A stretch of 64,000 nt of DNA from Rhodobacterales bacterium (GTDB taxonomy: Bacteria > Pseudomonadota > Alphaproteobacteria > Rhodobacterales > Rhodobacteraceae), in assembly GCA_002748285.1 (NCBI GenBank), contig PDSA01000018.1, forward strand, positions 1-64,000, given 5' to 3'. Below are positions 29,628-40,554 of this stretch, one piece after another; within the stretch, counting starts at the first letter, position 1; each line of letters opens with the position of its first letter. The notes under the pieces were generated by a model that was given only the letters and a program-made list of their open reading frames with translations, did not search any database and was not told where the DNA came from. The position numbers were made by a program, and so were the translations under genes.

Positions 29628-31286
29628 ATGTCGGATCAATTTCGCCTGACACTGGCACAGCTTAACCCCACGGTGGGCGCACTTGCCGACAATGCGGCCA
29701 AAGCGCGGCTGGCCTGGCAACAGGGTAAACAGGCGGGGGCCGATCTGGTGGCGTTGCCGGAAATGTTCATCACCGGCTATCAGACACAGGATCTGGTGCT
29801 GAAACCGGCCTTTTATCAGGACGCCATGGCCCATATCGAACAGCTGGCCAAAGATTGCGCCGACGGTCCGGCACTGGCCATTGGCGGGCCGTATTTCGAC
29901 GGTGAACGCCTGTTTAACGCCTATTTCATCCTGCAAGGCGGCACCATCCGGCACCGGGCGCTGAAACATCATCTGCCTAATGAAACCGTGTTTGACGAGG
30001 TCCGGTTGTTTGCCTCGGCCGATCCGGGCGGGCCTTACAGCATTGGGGGTGTGCGCATTGGCAGCCCGATTTGCGAAGACGCCTGGTATGATGACGTCAC
30101 CGAAACTCTGGCCGAAACCGGGGCCGAGATTTTGCTGGTGCCCAATGGCTCGCCCTATTACCGCGACAAGCTGGATACCCGGATGAATGTGATGGTTGAG
30201 CGGGTGGTGGAAACCGAATTGCCGCTGATTTATCTGAACATGGTCGGCGGGCAGGATGATCAGGTGTTTGATGGCGCCTCTTTCGTGCTGAACCCGGGCG
30301 GAGAGCTCGCCCTGCTGCTGCCCCCCTTTGCCGAAACCGTGGCGCATGTGGATTTTGAGCGCGGGGCACAGGGTTGGCGGGCCCGCAAAGGCGTGCTGAC
30401 CGAGCAGCCGGATCATTGGGAGCAAGACTATCAGGCCATGGTGCTGGGCTTGCGCGATTACATGGGCAAAACCGGCTTTGGCAAGGTGCTGCTGGGCATG
30501 TCTGGCGGGATTGACAGTGCGCTGGTGGCGGCCATCGCCTGTGATGCGCTGGGGGCCGAAAATGTGCGCTGTGTGATGCTGCCCTCTGAATATACCTCTC
30601 AGGCGTCGCTGGATGATGCCAGGGAAATCGCCGAAAATCTGGGCTGTCGCTATGATTTCGTGCCGATCTCTCAGGGGCGGGCGGCGATCACCGACACGCT
30701 GGCACCGCTGTTTGAAGGCACCCAGCCGGGGTTGACCGAGGAAAACATCCAATCGCGGCTGCGGGGGCTGTTGCTGATGGCCCTGTCCAATAAATTTGGC
30801 GAAATGCTGTTGACCACGGGCAATAAATCCGAAGTCGCCGTGGGCTATGCCACGATTTATGGCGATATGGCGGGGGGGTATAACCCGTTGAAAGACCTCT
30901 ATAAAACCCGGGTGTTTCAGACCTGCCGCTGGCGCAATCGCAACCGGCGCGACTGGATGTGTGGCCCAGAGGGCGAGATCATCCCGGATCGGGTGATCGA
31001 CAAACCCCCCAGCGCCGAGCTGCGGGAAGATCAGCGCGATGATGACAGCCTGCCCCCTTACGAGGTGCTGGACGCGATCCTGACCGGGCTGGTGGATGAG
31101 GAAAAATCAGTAGCAGAGCTGGTCGCGGCGGGGTTTGAGCGTGCGGTGGTGAAAAAGGTCGAGCATCTGCTTTATATCAGCGAATATAAACGCTTTCAGT
31201 CCGCCCCGGGGCCACGGCTGAGCAAACGCAGTTTCTGGCTGGACCGGCGTTACCCGATCATCAACCGCTGGCGCGATCAGGGCTGA
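29628..31286 (+). CDS. nadE: Glutamine-dependent NAD+ synthetase
   Basis: N-terminal CN-hydrolase domain; GMSGGIDSALVAAIACDALG, TTGNKSEVAVGYATIYGDMAGGYNPLKDLYKTRV. Confidence 0.95.
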   Translation: MSDQFRLTLAQLNPTVGALADNAAKARLAWQQGKQAGADLVALPEMFITGYQTQDLVLKPAFYQDAMAHIEQLAKDCADGPALAIGGPYFDGERLFNAYFILQGGTIRHRALKHHLPNETVFDEVRLFASADPGGPYSIGGVRIGSPICEDAWYDDVTETLAETGAEILLVPNGSPYYRDKLDTRMNVMVERVVETELPLIYLNMVGGQDDQVFDGASFVLNPGGELALLLPPFAETVAHVDFERGAQGWRARKGVLTEQPDHWEQDYQAMVLGLRDYMGKTGFGKVLLGMSGGIDSALVAAIACDALGAENVRCVMLPSEYTSQASLDDAREIAENLGCRYDFVPISQGRAAITDTLAPLFEGTQPGLTEENIQSRLRGLLLMALSNKFGEMLLTTGNKSEVAVGYATIYGDMAGGYNPLKDLYKTRVFQTCRWRNRNRRDWMCGPEGEIIPDRVIDKPPSAELREDQRDDDSLPPYEVLDAILTGLVDEEKSVAELVAAGFERAVVKKVEHLLYISEYKRFQSAPGPRLSKRSFWLDRRYPIINRWRDQG

Positions 31287-31340
31287 GGTGGTCGCGCCGT
31301 TTGGGACATAAATCGCAAGCCTTGTGGGGGAGGGGTGCCG

Positions 31341-31751
31341 TTACTCCCCGGCCTCTTTCTTCATCCGTTCCGCCTTTTTGCGCACCAGAACCGTGCGCAG
31401 ATCATGCATGGCCATCAGCAGCGGGTTGGTGATTTCTTCCAGCTGATCATCCCCGGCCTTGGATTGCGCCCATTGCGTGGTCAGGTTCAGATGATCTACC
31501 GTGCGGTGAATATCGTCGATGTCACGCAGTGCCAGCAGGGCGCGGCGCTGTTGCATCCAGTCTTCAATCGCGGCGCAGTCGGCTTCGGACAGGGTGCGGT
31601 CGCCATGGGGTTTATACTGGCCGGTCTTGATGTTGATCACCGCGATCTGGTCCATCTCGATCCGCCGCTTGCGGTTTTCAGCATCCACCCGAAACACCAC
31701 AGCGCCGTTTTCGCGCACCCGGAAATAGTATTCTGGCAGTTCCATTGTCAT
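31341..31751 (-). CDS. Conserved hypothetical protein
   Basis: 136-aa ORF with good coding character between nadE and aminotransferase; MELPEYYFRVRENGAVVFRVDAENRKRRIEMDQIAVINIKTGQYKPHG. Confidence 0.75.
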   Translation of the reverse strand: MTMELPEYYFRVRENGAVVFRVDAENRKRRIEMDQIAVINIKTGQYKPHGDRTLSEADCAAIEDWMQQRRALLALRDIDDIHRTVDHLNLTTQWAQSKAGDDQLEEITNPLLMAMHDLRTVLVRKKAERMKKEAGE

Positions 31752-31761
31752 GGCTCCGTGT

Positions 31762-33021
<1,260 letters not shown>

Positions 33022-33052
33022 TCAAGCGCTTTGCATAAGGAATGAGGGAAAT

Positions 33053-33469
33053 ATGACCGACAACCAGAGCGATGAGGACATCGGTGCCGATGGGGATTGG
33101 TTCACCGATGAACACGCCACCTTTGGCGATCGCGTGGTGGCCGCCCGGCAGGCGATGGGCTGGGCGCAAAACGATCTGGCCCGGCAGCTCGGGGTCAAGC
33201 TGAAAACCGTGCAGAGCTGGGAAGATGACCTATCCGAGCCCCGCGCCAACAAGGCGCATATGCTGGCCGGGGTTCTGAACATCTCGCTGGCTTGGCTGCT
33301 GACGGGCGAGGGGCTGGGCATCACGGATCCCGATCAGCCCAGCGTGCCGGCGCAGGTGAAAGAGGTTCTGGCCCAGATGCGTCAGCTGCGGGCGCAGATC
33401 GCCGGGCGGCTGGATCAGCTGGCGGTGCTGGAAAAACGGTTAAGTGATTTGCTGACGGAGGGGCTGTGA
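33053..33469 (+). CDS. XRE-family helix-turn-helix transcriptional regulator
   Basis: FGDRVVAARQAMGWAQNDLARQLGVKLKTVQSWEDDLSEPRANKAHMLAGVLNISLAWLLTGEG. Confidence 0.88.
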   Translation: MTDNQSDEDIGADGDWFTDEHATFGDRVVAARQAMGWAQNDLARQLGVKLKTVQSWEDDLSEPRANKAHMLAGVLNISLAWLLTGEGLGITDPDQPSVPAQVKEVLAQMRQLRAQIAGRLDQLAVLEKRLSDLLTEGL

Positions 33470-33729
33470 TGACAGAAGCAACAAAAACCCGGCTGAAGCG
33501 GCTGAAAATGCGGTCCTGGCGGCGCGGGACCAAGGAAATGGACCTCGTTCTGGGCCCGTTCAGTGATACCGAGCTGGCCAAGCTGGAGCCAGAGCAGATC
33601 GCGCTCTATGACCAGATGCTCAATGAAAATGACCATGATCTTTACGGCTGGGTCGCCGGCCACATTCCCACGCCCGCGCCTTATCTTGATTTGATCACCC
33701 GGATCAACAAGCACGCATTCGGCCGATAG
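33469..33729 (+). CDS. sdhE: FAD assembly factor SdhE
   Basis: RLKRLKMRSWRRGTKEMDLVLGPFSDTELAKLEPEQIALYDQMLNENDHDLYGWVAG. Confidence 0.9.
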   Translation: MTEATKTRLKRLKMRSWRRGTKEMDLVLGPFSDTELAKLEPEQIALYDQMLNENDHDLYGWVAGHIPTPAPYLDLITRINKHAFGR

Positions 33730-33886
33730 CCCAAAGGGGCTGCGGGGGGATTTGCTGCGCATCCGGGGTATTTTCCGGCGTGGTTTACGGGAAATCTCGG
33801 TCTTTTGCCATGAAAACACCCGTAGCACCCTTCCATCCGGGCTTTATGTGCCATAATTGAGAGGGCACATCTATAAAGGCGGTGCG

Positions 33887-35032
33887 ATGTCATTTTTTAA
33901 GAAGCTGAAAAACCGGTTGAGCAAGTCCTCGTCCAAATTGGAGCAGGGGCTGGAGGACATTGTTGCCGATGGCGGCACACAAGAGCAAGTCGAACCACCC
34001 GAGCCGCAAACGGTACCTGTTTCGGATGAAACGCCTGCTGCGTCCCTTCCCGAGGTAGAGGAAACCGTCACGCCCAAGGACACCGAGACCGCCGCGCCCG
34101 AGGTAAAGAAACCCGGGCTGATCGGGCGGTTGATGGGGCAAAAGAGCCCTGAGCCATCCGGGCAAAGCGCTGCCAAACCCGCCCCCAAACCGGTGACCCG
34201 GCGCAGTCTGGATGACGATATGCTCGAGCAGATCGAAGAGCTGCTGATCACCGCCGATATGGGGGTGGATACTGCGCTGCGGGTCACTGCCAATATGGCC
34301 GAGGGGCGTTTTGGCAAGAAAATGTCCACCGCCGAAATCCAGCGCCTGCTGGCGGCTGAAATCACCCGGATCATGGAGCCCGTGGCCAAGCCCCTGCCGC
34401 TCTATGCCGAGAAGCCTCAGGTGGTGCTGGTGGTCGGGGTCAATGGCTCGGGCAAGACCACCACGATTGGCAAGCTGGCCAGCCAGTTCAAGGCTGCCGG
34501 CAAGAATGTGGTGATTGCCGCCGGGGATACCTTTCGCGCCGCAGCGGTTGAGCAGTTGCAGGTTTGGGGTCAGCGCGCCGATGTGCCGGTTTTGACGGCG
34601 GCTGAAGGCTCGGACCCGGCCTCTTTGGCGTTCGAGGCAATGGGCAAGGCGCAGGAAGAGGGTGCTGATCTGTTGATGATCGACACCGCCGGGCGGCTGC
34701 AAAACCGCGCCGATCTGATGGAGGAACTGGCCAAGATCGTGCGGGTGATCAAGAAAAAAGACCCAACCGCGCCGCACAACACGCTGCTGGTGCTGGATGC
34801 GACCACGGGGCAGAATGCGTTAAATCAGGTCAAGGTGTTTCAGGAGATTTCCGAGGTTTCCGGTCTGGTAATGACCAAGCTGGACGGCACCGCCAAGGGC
34901 GGCGTTCTGGTGGCGCTGGCGGATAAATTCGGCCTGCCGATCCATGCGATCGGGGTGGGCGAGCAGATTGATGATCTGGACGCGTTTGACCCGACCGATT
35001 TTGCGCAGGCTCTGACCGGGCTGGAGGAGTGA
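33887..35032 (+). CDS. ftsY: Signal recognition particle receptor FtsY
   Basis: VNGSGKTTTIGKLASQFKAAGKNVVIAAGDTFRAAAVEQLQVW, DTAGRLQNRADLMEEL, TKLDGTAKGG. Confidence 0.96.
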   Translation: MSFFKKLKNRLSKSSSKLEQGLEDIVADGGTQEQVEPPEPQTVPVSDETPAASLPEVEETVTPKDTETAAPEVKKPGLIGRLMGQKSPEPSGQSAAKPAPKPVTRRSLDDDMLEQIEELLITADMGVDTALRVTANMAEGRFGKKMSTAEIQRLLAAEITRIMEPVAKPLPLYAEKPQVVLVVGVNGSGKTTTIGKLASQFKAAGKNVVIAAGDTFRAAAVEQLQVWGQRADVPVLTAAEGSDPASLAFEAMGKAQEEGADLLMIDTAGRLQNRADLMEELAKIVRVIKKKDPTAPHNTLLVLDATTGQNALNQVKVFQEISEVSGLVMTKLDGTAKGGVLVALADKFGLPIHAIGVGEQIDDLDAFDPTDFAQALTGLEE

Positions 35033-35106
35033 GCGCGGTCTCTCATTTTAAAGGTTTTGCCCATGGCTCTGCACTGTAACCGATTGATTTTCACCGGCAC
35101 AAAGAA

Positions 35107-36012
35107 ATGAGCGCCTGGCTGCTGTCGATCCAAGGCACGGCCTTTGGGTCTCAGATTGCGATGGGGCTGGCGCTGTGTTCGGCGTTGCTACATGCCGCCT
35201 TCGGAGCACTGCAAAAGGGGCGTCATGACCCTTGGCTCTCGCGCGGGGTGATTGATTTTTCCTATGGGGTGATGGCGCTGCCTTTTGTGATCTTTGTGGT
35301 GCCGTTTCCCCAGCCGCATATGTGGCCGATCTTTGTGATGGTGTTCCTGATTCACTGTCTTTACAAATACTTGCAGGGCATGGCCTATGCGCGGGGGGCT
35401 TATACGGTGGTCTATCCGCTGGTGCGGGGCACGGGGCCGCTCTTTGCGGTGATCGGGGCGTATTTCCTGCTGGATGAACGGCTGAGCTGGGTGCAATGGA
35501 GCGGCATTCTGGTGCTGGTGCTGGCGATTTACGGGCTGGCGGGATATAATCTGCGCTATCTGACGGTGGGGCGCGACACCCTGAAACCGGCGCTGATTTT
35601 TGCGTTTCTGACCGGGGTGATGGTGGCGGCCTATACCACTTATGATGCTTATGGCATCCGGGCCAGCGCCGATCCGTTCACCTTTCTGGCGTGGTTTTTC
35701 ATGATTGACGGGCTGATCTTCATGCCGCCGGTTGCGGCGCTGCGCTGGTATCATATGCTGAACCGCCCGGCGCTGGGGCCGCTGATGCTGCGCGGGGCGA
35801 TGGGCGGGGTGATTGCCTATCTTAGCTTCGGCGCCGTGATTTTGGCCACCTATCTGGACAGCGTCGGTCAGGCGGTGGTGCTGCGGGAAACCTCGACGGT
35901 GTTTTCGGCGCTGATCGGGGCGCTGGTGCTGAAAGAGCATATCGGCTGGCGGCGTTTTGTGCTTATGGCATTGATTGCGCTGGGCGCTGTGATAGTGGGA
36001 GTGGGCAAGTAA
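35107..36012 (+). CDS. DMT/EamA family transporter
   Basis: About 10 hydrophobic segments with two EamA-like halves; VVYPLVRGTGPLFAVIGAYFLLDERLSWVQWSGILVLV, ETSTVFSALIGALVLKEHIG. Confidence 0.88.
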   Translation: MSAWLLSIQGTAFGSQIAMGLALCSALLHAAFGALQKGRHDPWLSRGVIDFSYGVMALPFVIFVVPFPQPHMWPIFVMVFLIHCLYKYLQGMAYARGAYTVVYPLVRGTGPLFAVIGAYFLLDERLSWVQWSGILVLVLAIYGLAGYNLRYLTVGRDTLKPALIFAFLTGVMVAAYTTYDAYGIRASADPFTFLAWFFMIDGLIFMPPVAALRWYHMLNRPALGPLMLRGAMGGVIAYLSFGAVILATYLDSVGQAVVLRETSTVFSALIGALVLKEHIGWRRFVLMALIALGAVIVGVGK

Positions 36013-36030
36013 CATGAGAAAGAGCCGGAT

Positions 36031-36636
36031 ATGAATGATGCGCAAAAGATCAACCCGATGCTGAAACTGCTGCTCGATCTGGGGCCATTGGTGGTGTTTT
36101 TTGTCACCTATAGCCGCTGGAAAGATCAGATATTCAGCTTTGGCGGCACTGAATATAGCGGCTTTATCGTGGTGACGGCGCTTTTCGTGCCGCTCTTGGT
36201 GCTCAGCACGTTTGTGCTGTATCGGCTGACCGGGAAAATTTCTGCCATGCAGGTCATCACTCTGGTGGTTGTGGTGGTGTTTGGTGGGCTTTCCGTGTGG
36301 TTCAATGATGAACGGTTTTTCAAGATGAAACCGACGATCATCTATCTGCTGTTTGCCGGGATTCTGGGGTTTGGCCTGCTGCGGGGGAAAAGCTATTTGC
36401 AGCTGGTGATGGAGGATGCCATGCCACTGCAACCACAGGGCTGGATGATTTTGACCAAACGTCTGGCGCTGCTGTTTGCTGGGCTGGCGCTGGCTAATGA
36501 GGTGGTGTGGCGCAGCATGTCGACGGATGTTTGGGTGAATTTCAAAGTGTTTGGACTGACGGCGGTGATGTTTGTGTTCTTTATGCTGCAAGGCAAATTG
36601 ATGCGTGATTATGCGGTTGAAGGTGAGGATATCTGA
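36031..36636 (+). CDS. yciB: Inner membrane-spanning protein YciB/IspZ (septation protein A family)
   Basis: LKLLLDLGPLVVFFVTY, KPTIIYLLFAGILGFGLLRGKSYLQLVMEDAMPLQPQGW, VNFKVFGLTAVMFVF. Confidence 0.9.
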   Translation: MNDAQKINPMLKLLLDLGPLVVFFVTYSRWKDQIFSFGGTEYSGFIVVTALFVPLLVLSTFVLYRLTGKISAMQVITLVVVVVFGGLSVWFNDERFFKMKPTIIYLLFAGILGFGLLRGKSYLQLVMEDAMPLQPQGWMILTKRLALLFAGLALANEVVWRSMSTDVWVNFKVFGLTAVMFVFFMLQGKLMRDYAVEGEDI

Positions 36637-36736
36637 GCTTTTGGCTCGGCAGCCTGACTGATGTGTTGGCAAGGTGTTGCCAGAGTCCCCCAGAAAATTC
36701 GAATTATCTGGACATAATTCTTGAAGAATTTTGCTG

Positions 36737-37840
36737 CTAGCCGATATGGAACAGAGTGTTAAACAGCTTGGGATCCAGACTTTCGGCCACAAAACTGTCG
36801 CCCTCGGTCAGGATGCTGACCGCATCATGGCTGTGCAGGCTCTCCTGATGGCTGGCAATCACTCGAAAATCCGCGATCCGCTCATCGGCTTGCAGCTTTT
36901 GCGCAAACAGCCGGGCGGCGTCTTCAACAAAAATCGGATGGGCGGCGTTGAGTTCGGCAAAGGCTTGTTCGTCTTCGCGTTTGACCATCACTTGCGTTTC
37001 TGTCGGCACCGCCGCCCGGCAGATGTCGATCAAATCTTCAAACCACAGCCGATCTTCGCCGGGAATGGTTTGCACCGAGATCCGCGCCACCGAGCGTTGC
37101 GAATGTGGGGTGGCCAGTTGCCCGCGGGTTTGCCGGGCATGTTCCGCCAGCTCCAGCGAGCAGGGGCAGGTCGAGGAATAGACGTAATCCAAATGGATAA
37201 ACCGCTGCACCACCCCGCCCTTTTCCACCAGCTCCAGTGCAATATCGTAATACTGATACCCCGACAGCCCCGAACGCAGAGACTGGGTTTTCAACGGAAA
37301 CGAAAACCGCATCTGGATGCGGGCGTCAAAGCTGTCCAGATCGCTTTTATAATCATTCAGCGCCGCCGTAATCACCGCAAAGCTGAAAGTCTTTTCCGCA
37401 TGGGCGTAAAATGTGCGCATGATCCGCGACATGTTGATGCCCTTCTTTTCCGCCTCAAGGCTGACCGTGCCAGTGACCGACGTCTCCAGCCGCAGATCCC
37501 CGCCATCGCGCGAATGAAAGCGGATCGGCAGGCGAAAATTGGAAATTCCCACATGCTGGATCAGCCTTTTATCGCCCTTGATCAGGCTTTCGGGCCCGTT
37601 TTGCAGATCGGGCAGCGAAGCCTTATAGGCTTCATCCACAGTGAATTCCTCTGGGTAAGCCCGGGCCAGCGCCGGATAGTTCGAGACCTGGCGATCGGGC
37701 AACAGCCGCGAAATCGCCGGGTCCAGCTGTGCCACTTCCAAAGCCGAGACCGAACCCGCCCATTTGCGCAGCTTCTTTAACGCCTTTTCGGCCTTTTTGC
37801 GGGCTTTTGCCGCGTGCTTATCTGCGGGCTGGCTGTTCAT
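36737..37840 (-). CDS. folE2: GTP cyclohydrolase FolE2
   Basis: SNFRLPIRFHSRDGG, VYSSTCPCSLELAEHARQTRGQLATPHSQRS, MVKREDEQAFAELNAAHPIFVEDAARL. Confidence 0.93.
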   Translation of the reverse strand: MNSQPADKHAAKARKKAEKALKKLRKWAGSVSALEVAQLDPAISRLLPDRQVSNYPALARAYPEEFTVDEAYKASLPDLQNGPESLIKGDKRLIQHVGISNFRLPIRFHSRDGGDLRLETSVTGTVSLEAEKKGINMSRIMRTFYAHAEKTFSFAVITAALNDYKSDLDSFDARIQMRFSFPLKTQSLRSGLSGYQYYDIALELVEKGGVVQRFIHLDYVYSSTCPCSLELAEHARQTRGQLATPHSQRSVARISVQTIPGEDRLWFEDLIDICRAAVPTETQVMVKREDEQAFAELNAAHPIFVEDAARLFAQKLQADERIADFRVIASHQESLHSHDAVSILTEGDSFVAESLDPKLFNTLFHIG

Positions 37841-37922
37841 CTTGCCGTCCTTGCCATTGTCTGCCGTTTCCTGAAACGGGATTTGGCCGCCCCTTAGCAA
37901 ATATCTGCGACCAATAACAACT

Positions 37923-38969
37923 CTATACCGCCGCAAGGGCGTTGTTAATATCCTTTAACAGATCGTCGGCATGTTCGATCCCGATGCTCAGACGCACCAG
38001 TCCCGGCGTGATGCCCAGATCGGCGCGGGTCTGTTCTGGTAGGCTTTGATGGGTGGTGGTGGCCGGATGGGTGATCAGGCTTTTGCAGTCGCCCAGATTG
38101 TTGGTGATGGTGAACAGCTCAAGCGCGTTGAGAAAGCGAAACGCTGCCGTCTTGCCCCCGGCAAATTCAAGCGCCAGCAGGTTGCTGCCCCCACTCATCT
38201 GGCGTTTGGCCAGCTCATATTGCGGATGGCTGGGCAGATGCGGGTAGGTGGTTTTGCTCAGCTTGGGATGCTCATCCAGCGCCTGTGCGATTTTCAACGC
38301 GCTATCGGCCATGGCCCGGCAGCGCAAATCCAGCGTTTCCAGCCCCTTGAGCATCACCCAGGCGTTAAACGGGCTGAGCGCGCCGCCGGTGTGTTTCATA
38401 AAAGGCTCGACCGTTTCGCGGATAAAGGCGCGGCTGCCCAAAATCACTCCGCCCAGACAGCGCCCCTGACCGTCAATATGTTTGGTGCTGGAATAGATCA
38501 CCACATCCGCCCCCAGATCAAACGCGTTGGAAAACACCGGGGTGGCAAACACATTATCCACCACCAGCAGCGCCCCGGCCTGCTGGCTTAGCTTGGCCAC
38601 GGCGGCGATATCGACCAGCTCAAGGGTGGGGTTGGCGATGCTTTCGACAAAAACCAGCTTGGTATCCGGGGTGATCGCCTGATCCCAGGCCGCACCGTTG
38701 ACGGCGGCCATGCCCGAGGCACAGGCAAACGCATCCTCACAGCCGTCAAGCGCGGCCATGCGCTCTTCGAACATGCGCGTGGTGGGGTTGCCGTAACGGG
38801 CATAGATGAACTCATCCTTGCCGGATTTCAAAAACCGGGCTTCGGCGGTTTCGGCACTGTCATAGACATAGCCTTGAGTCAGATAGATCGCCTCGGCCAC
38901 CTCGTTGAACTGGCTGCGTTTGATGCCGCAATGCACGGCTTTGGTGCGTTGGTTCCAGTCTTTGTCCAT
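37923..38969 (-). CDS. metZ: O-succinylhomoserine sulfhydrylase MetZ with an apparent in-frame internal deletion
   Basis: SKDEFIYARYGNPTTRMFEERMAALDGCEDAFACASGMAAVNGA joins AWDQAITPDTKLVFVESIANPTLE; the expected GDHVV...ALFGS... segment (about 45 aa) is absent; SSTKHIDGQGR PLP-Lys motif present. Confidence 0.88.
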   Translation of the reverse strand: MDKDWNQRTKAVHCGIKRSQFNEVAEAIYLTQGYVYDSAETAEARFLKSGKDEFIYARYGNPTTRMFEERMAALDGCEDAFACASGMAAVNGAAWDQAITPDTKLVFVESIANPTLELVDIAAVAKLSQQAGALLVVDNVFATPVFSNAFDLGADVVIYSSTKHIDGQGRCLGGVILGSRAFIRETVEPFMKHTGGALSPFNAWVMLKGLETLDLRCRAMADSALKIAQALDEHPKLSKTTYPHLPSHPQYELAKRQMSGGSNLLALEFAGGKTAAFRFLNALELFTITNNLGDCKSLITHPATTTHQSLPEQTRADLGITPGLVRLSIGIEHADDLLKDINNALAAV

Positions 38970-39001
38970 GGTCTTTATCCTCATCCTGGCCGTCTGGGCA
39001 T

Positions 39002-39035
39002 AAAAAAACCCCGAACCGGTGAAAAGGGTTCGGGG
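39002..39035 (-). terminator. Intrinsic terminator in the metZ leader
   Basis: Minus strand CCCCGAACC-cttttcacc-GGTTCGGGG followed by seven T. Confidence 0.88.
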
Positions 39036-39044
39036 CACAGCCCA

Positions 39045-39103
39045 ATCCTTTTAGCGGTATGTTTCAGATGGCCCGCAATCCGGCTGACAAATCGCCACAT
39101 GCG
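39045..39103 (-). ncRNA. SAM-II (SAM-alpha) riboswitch aptamer
   Basis: Minus strand GCATGTGGCGATTTGTCAGCCGGATTGCGGGCCATCTGAAACATACCGCTAAAAGGAT; matches remembered SAM-II conserved blocks (GAUUUG, CCGG.UUGC, GCCA, GAAACA, GCUAAA) with P1 GUGGC/GCCAU; directly upstream of metZ. Confidence 0.83.
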
Positions 39104-39165
39104 GTTGAATAAGGTATAAGGTTTCAGGGGTCAACTGTGGGGGGGAAGGTCAAATCGGTCTTGCC

Positions 39166-40272
39166 CTAGTGTTGAAAGGACTCCAGACATGGTCGACTGT
39201 TTTTCAGATGCCTGTCGACCAGTTTCTTTTGCTGCTTTCCGCTGGGAATGAGGCGAGCGGATTGCAAGGCTGGGTTCCACGCGGCCAATTCTGGAAAAAT
39301 TGACAGAATTTCAGCGCGGGCCCCCGGTGTCAGCCCTTTGAGCGCCTGCGGACCAGTGAGCAAACTTTCACTGGGTGCGCCTTCGGCGAAGATGATTTCG
39401 TGCTGATCGAACAGCAGGTGGAAATACTCGACCGTTTCGACCTGTTCGTCGATAAAGATACCGGGCAGGTTGATCAGCTTGATGGCCGGCACCAGAACCT
39501 CTGACACATCGAACATGCGCCGGGCGACTTTGGAGCGCATCAGCATACGGTGCTGCCGCGAGACCAAAAGATCACGCTTGGGCAAGCCGTTGCCCAATGT
39601 CCCCTGAACAATCCGAATTGGGCGCAGTTTGGTGTTTTGTGCCAGTTGCCCGGCGTTGAATTTGCGTTGCCCGATCCAGCGTATGGTTTGCGGGCCGTGA
39701 TCTTTGGTCAGAACGGTATCGCCGACTCTTAGAGTTTCGATTTTTTGCAGCCCGTTTGGGGTGCTGATTTTGCAGCCCGCAGTAAAACATTGTGGTGTTG
39801 CCAGCGTATTATAGGGCGTTTCCGGGAAATCCTTGGTCGATATAACGGTCAGCGGCACACCAATCGGAGGAAACTCACCCGGCTCTCCAACAAAGGCCAG
39901 CCCTTCAACCGTGCCATAAGCATGGCCGTTGGGGTCCTGCATCGGTTCGTTGATATTAAAACCCAGCAAGGCATACAAATTTCCATCCGGATCCTTTACG
40001 ACGACTTTGTATTCGGCCTCGACCACAAGACCGGCGGCGTATTCTGTCCCATCGTAAGTGATGTCGGATGCGAGGGTTTGGCTTGGATCGTTGTCGTCGA
40101 AAATGTCGTTGTTTACATCATGGATATCGACAGTCACCCAGTTATCACTTTGAAGGGTGATTGTCTGATCGGCAAGATGCGATCCACCGCCTACCGTGTA
40201 GCCGGAGAGTTCTTTGCCCCCGGAAACCGTTACGTTGGACGCTTCCAGCGTATGAATGGTGTGAGTTTGCAT
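39166..40272 (-). CDS. Hint domain-containing protein (tandem copy A)
   Basis: PQCFTAGCKISTPNGLQKIETLRVGDTVLTKDHGPQTIRWIGQ ... RDLLVSRQHRMLMRS ... YFHLLFDQHEIIFAEGAPSESLLTG; 368 aa. Confidence 0.88.
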   Translation of the reverse strand: MQTHTIHTLEASNVTVSGGKELSGYTVGGGSHLADQTITLQSDNWVTVDIHDVNNDIFDDNDPSQTLASDITYDGTEYAAGLVVEAEYKVVVKDPDGNLYALLGFNINEPMQDPNGHAYGTVEGLAFVGEPGEFPPIGVPLTVISTKDFPETPYNTLATPQCFTAGCKISTPNGLQKIETLRVGDTVLTKDHGPQTIRWIGQRKFNAGQLAQNTKLRPIRIVQGTLGNGLPKRDLLVSRQHRMLMRSKVARRMFDVSEVLVPAIKLINLPGIFIDEQVETVEYFHLLFDQHEIIFAEGAPSESLLTGPQALKGLTPGARAEILSIFPELAAWNPALQSARLIPSGKQQKKLVDRHLKNSRPCLESFQH

Positions 40273-40554
40273 GTGGTTTACTCTTGAGTTGATGTTTTTC
40301 GGGCTTGCACTACGTCACATTGTTAGCTGTTCCGCATTTTTTTTCGCTTAAGGATTGAGCGCGGATTTTATTACAATTTTCACCTTCCGACGGGTGTGCC
40401 TCCGTTCCTTTCGTGGCCTCGTGCTGTTTTGCGTTGTTTCGATGGACCGCGCTCACATGCATGGCGGTTTCATTCCGATGACATACAACCGGTGGTGCCG
40501 CCCGTTCGAAAAAAGCCACATTCGCCACATCAACGGCGATACCGGGCTTTGCGC

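Noticed and set aside
35188-36792. 534-aa minus-strand ORF rich in His/Gln
   Set aside because: Antisense to the DMT transporter and YciB genes, both of which have convincing TM patterns.
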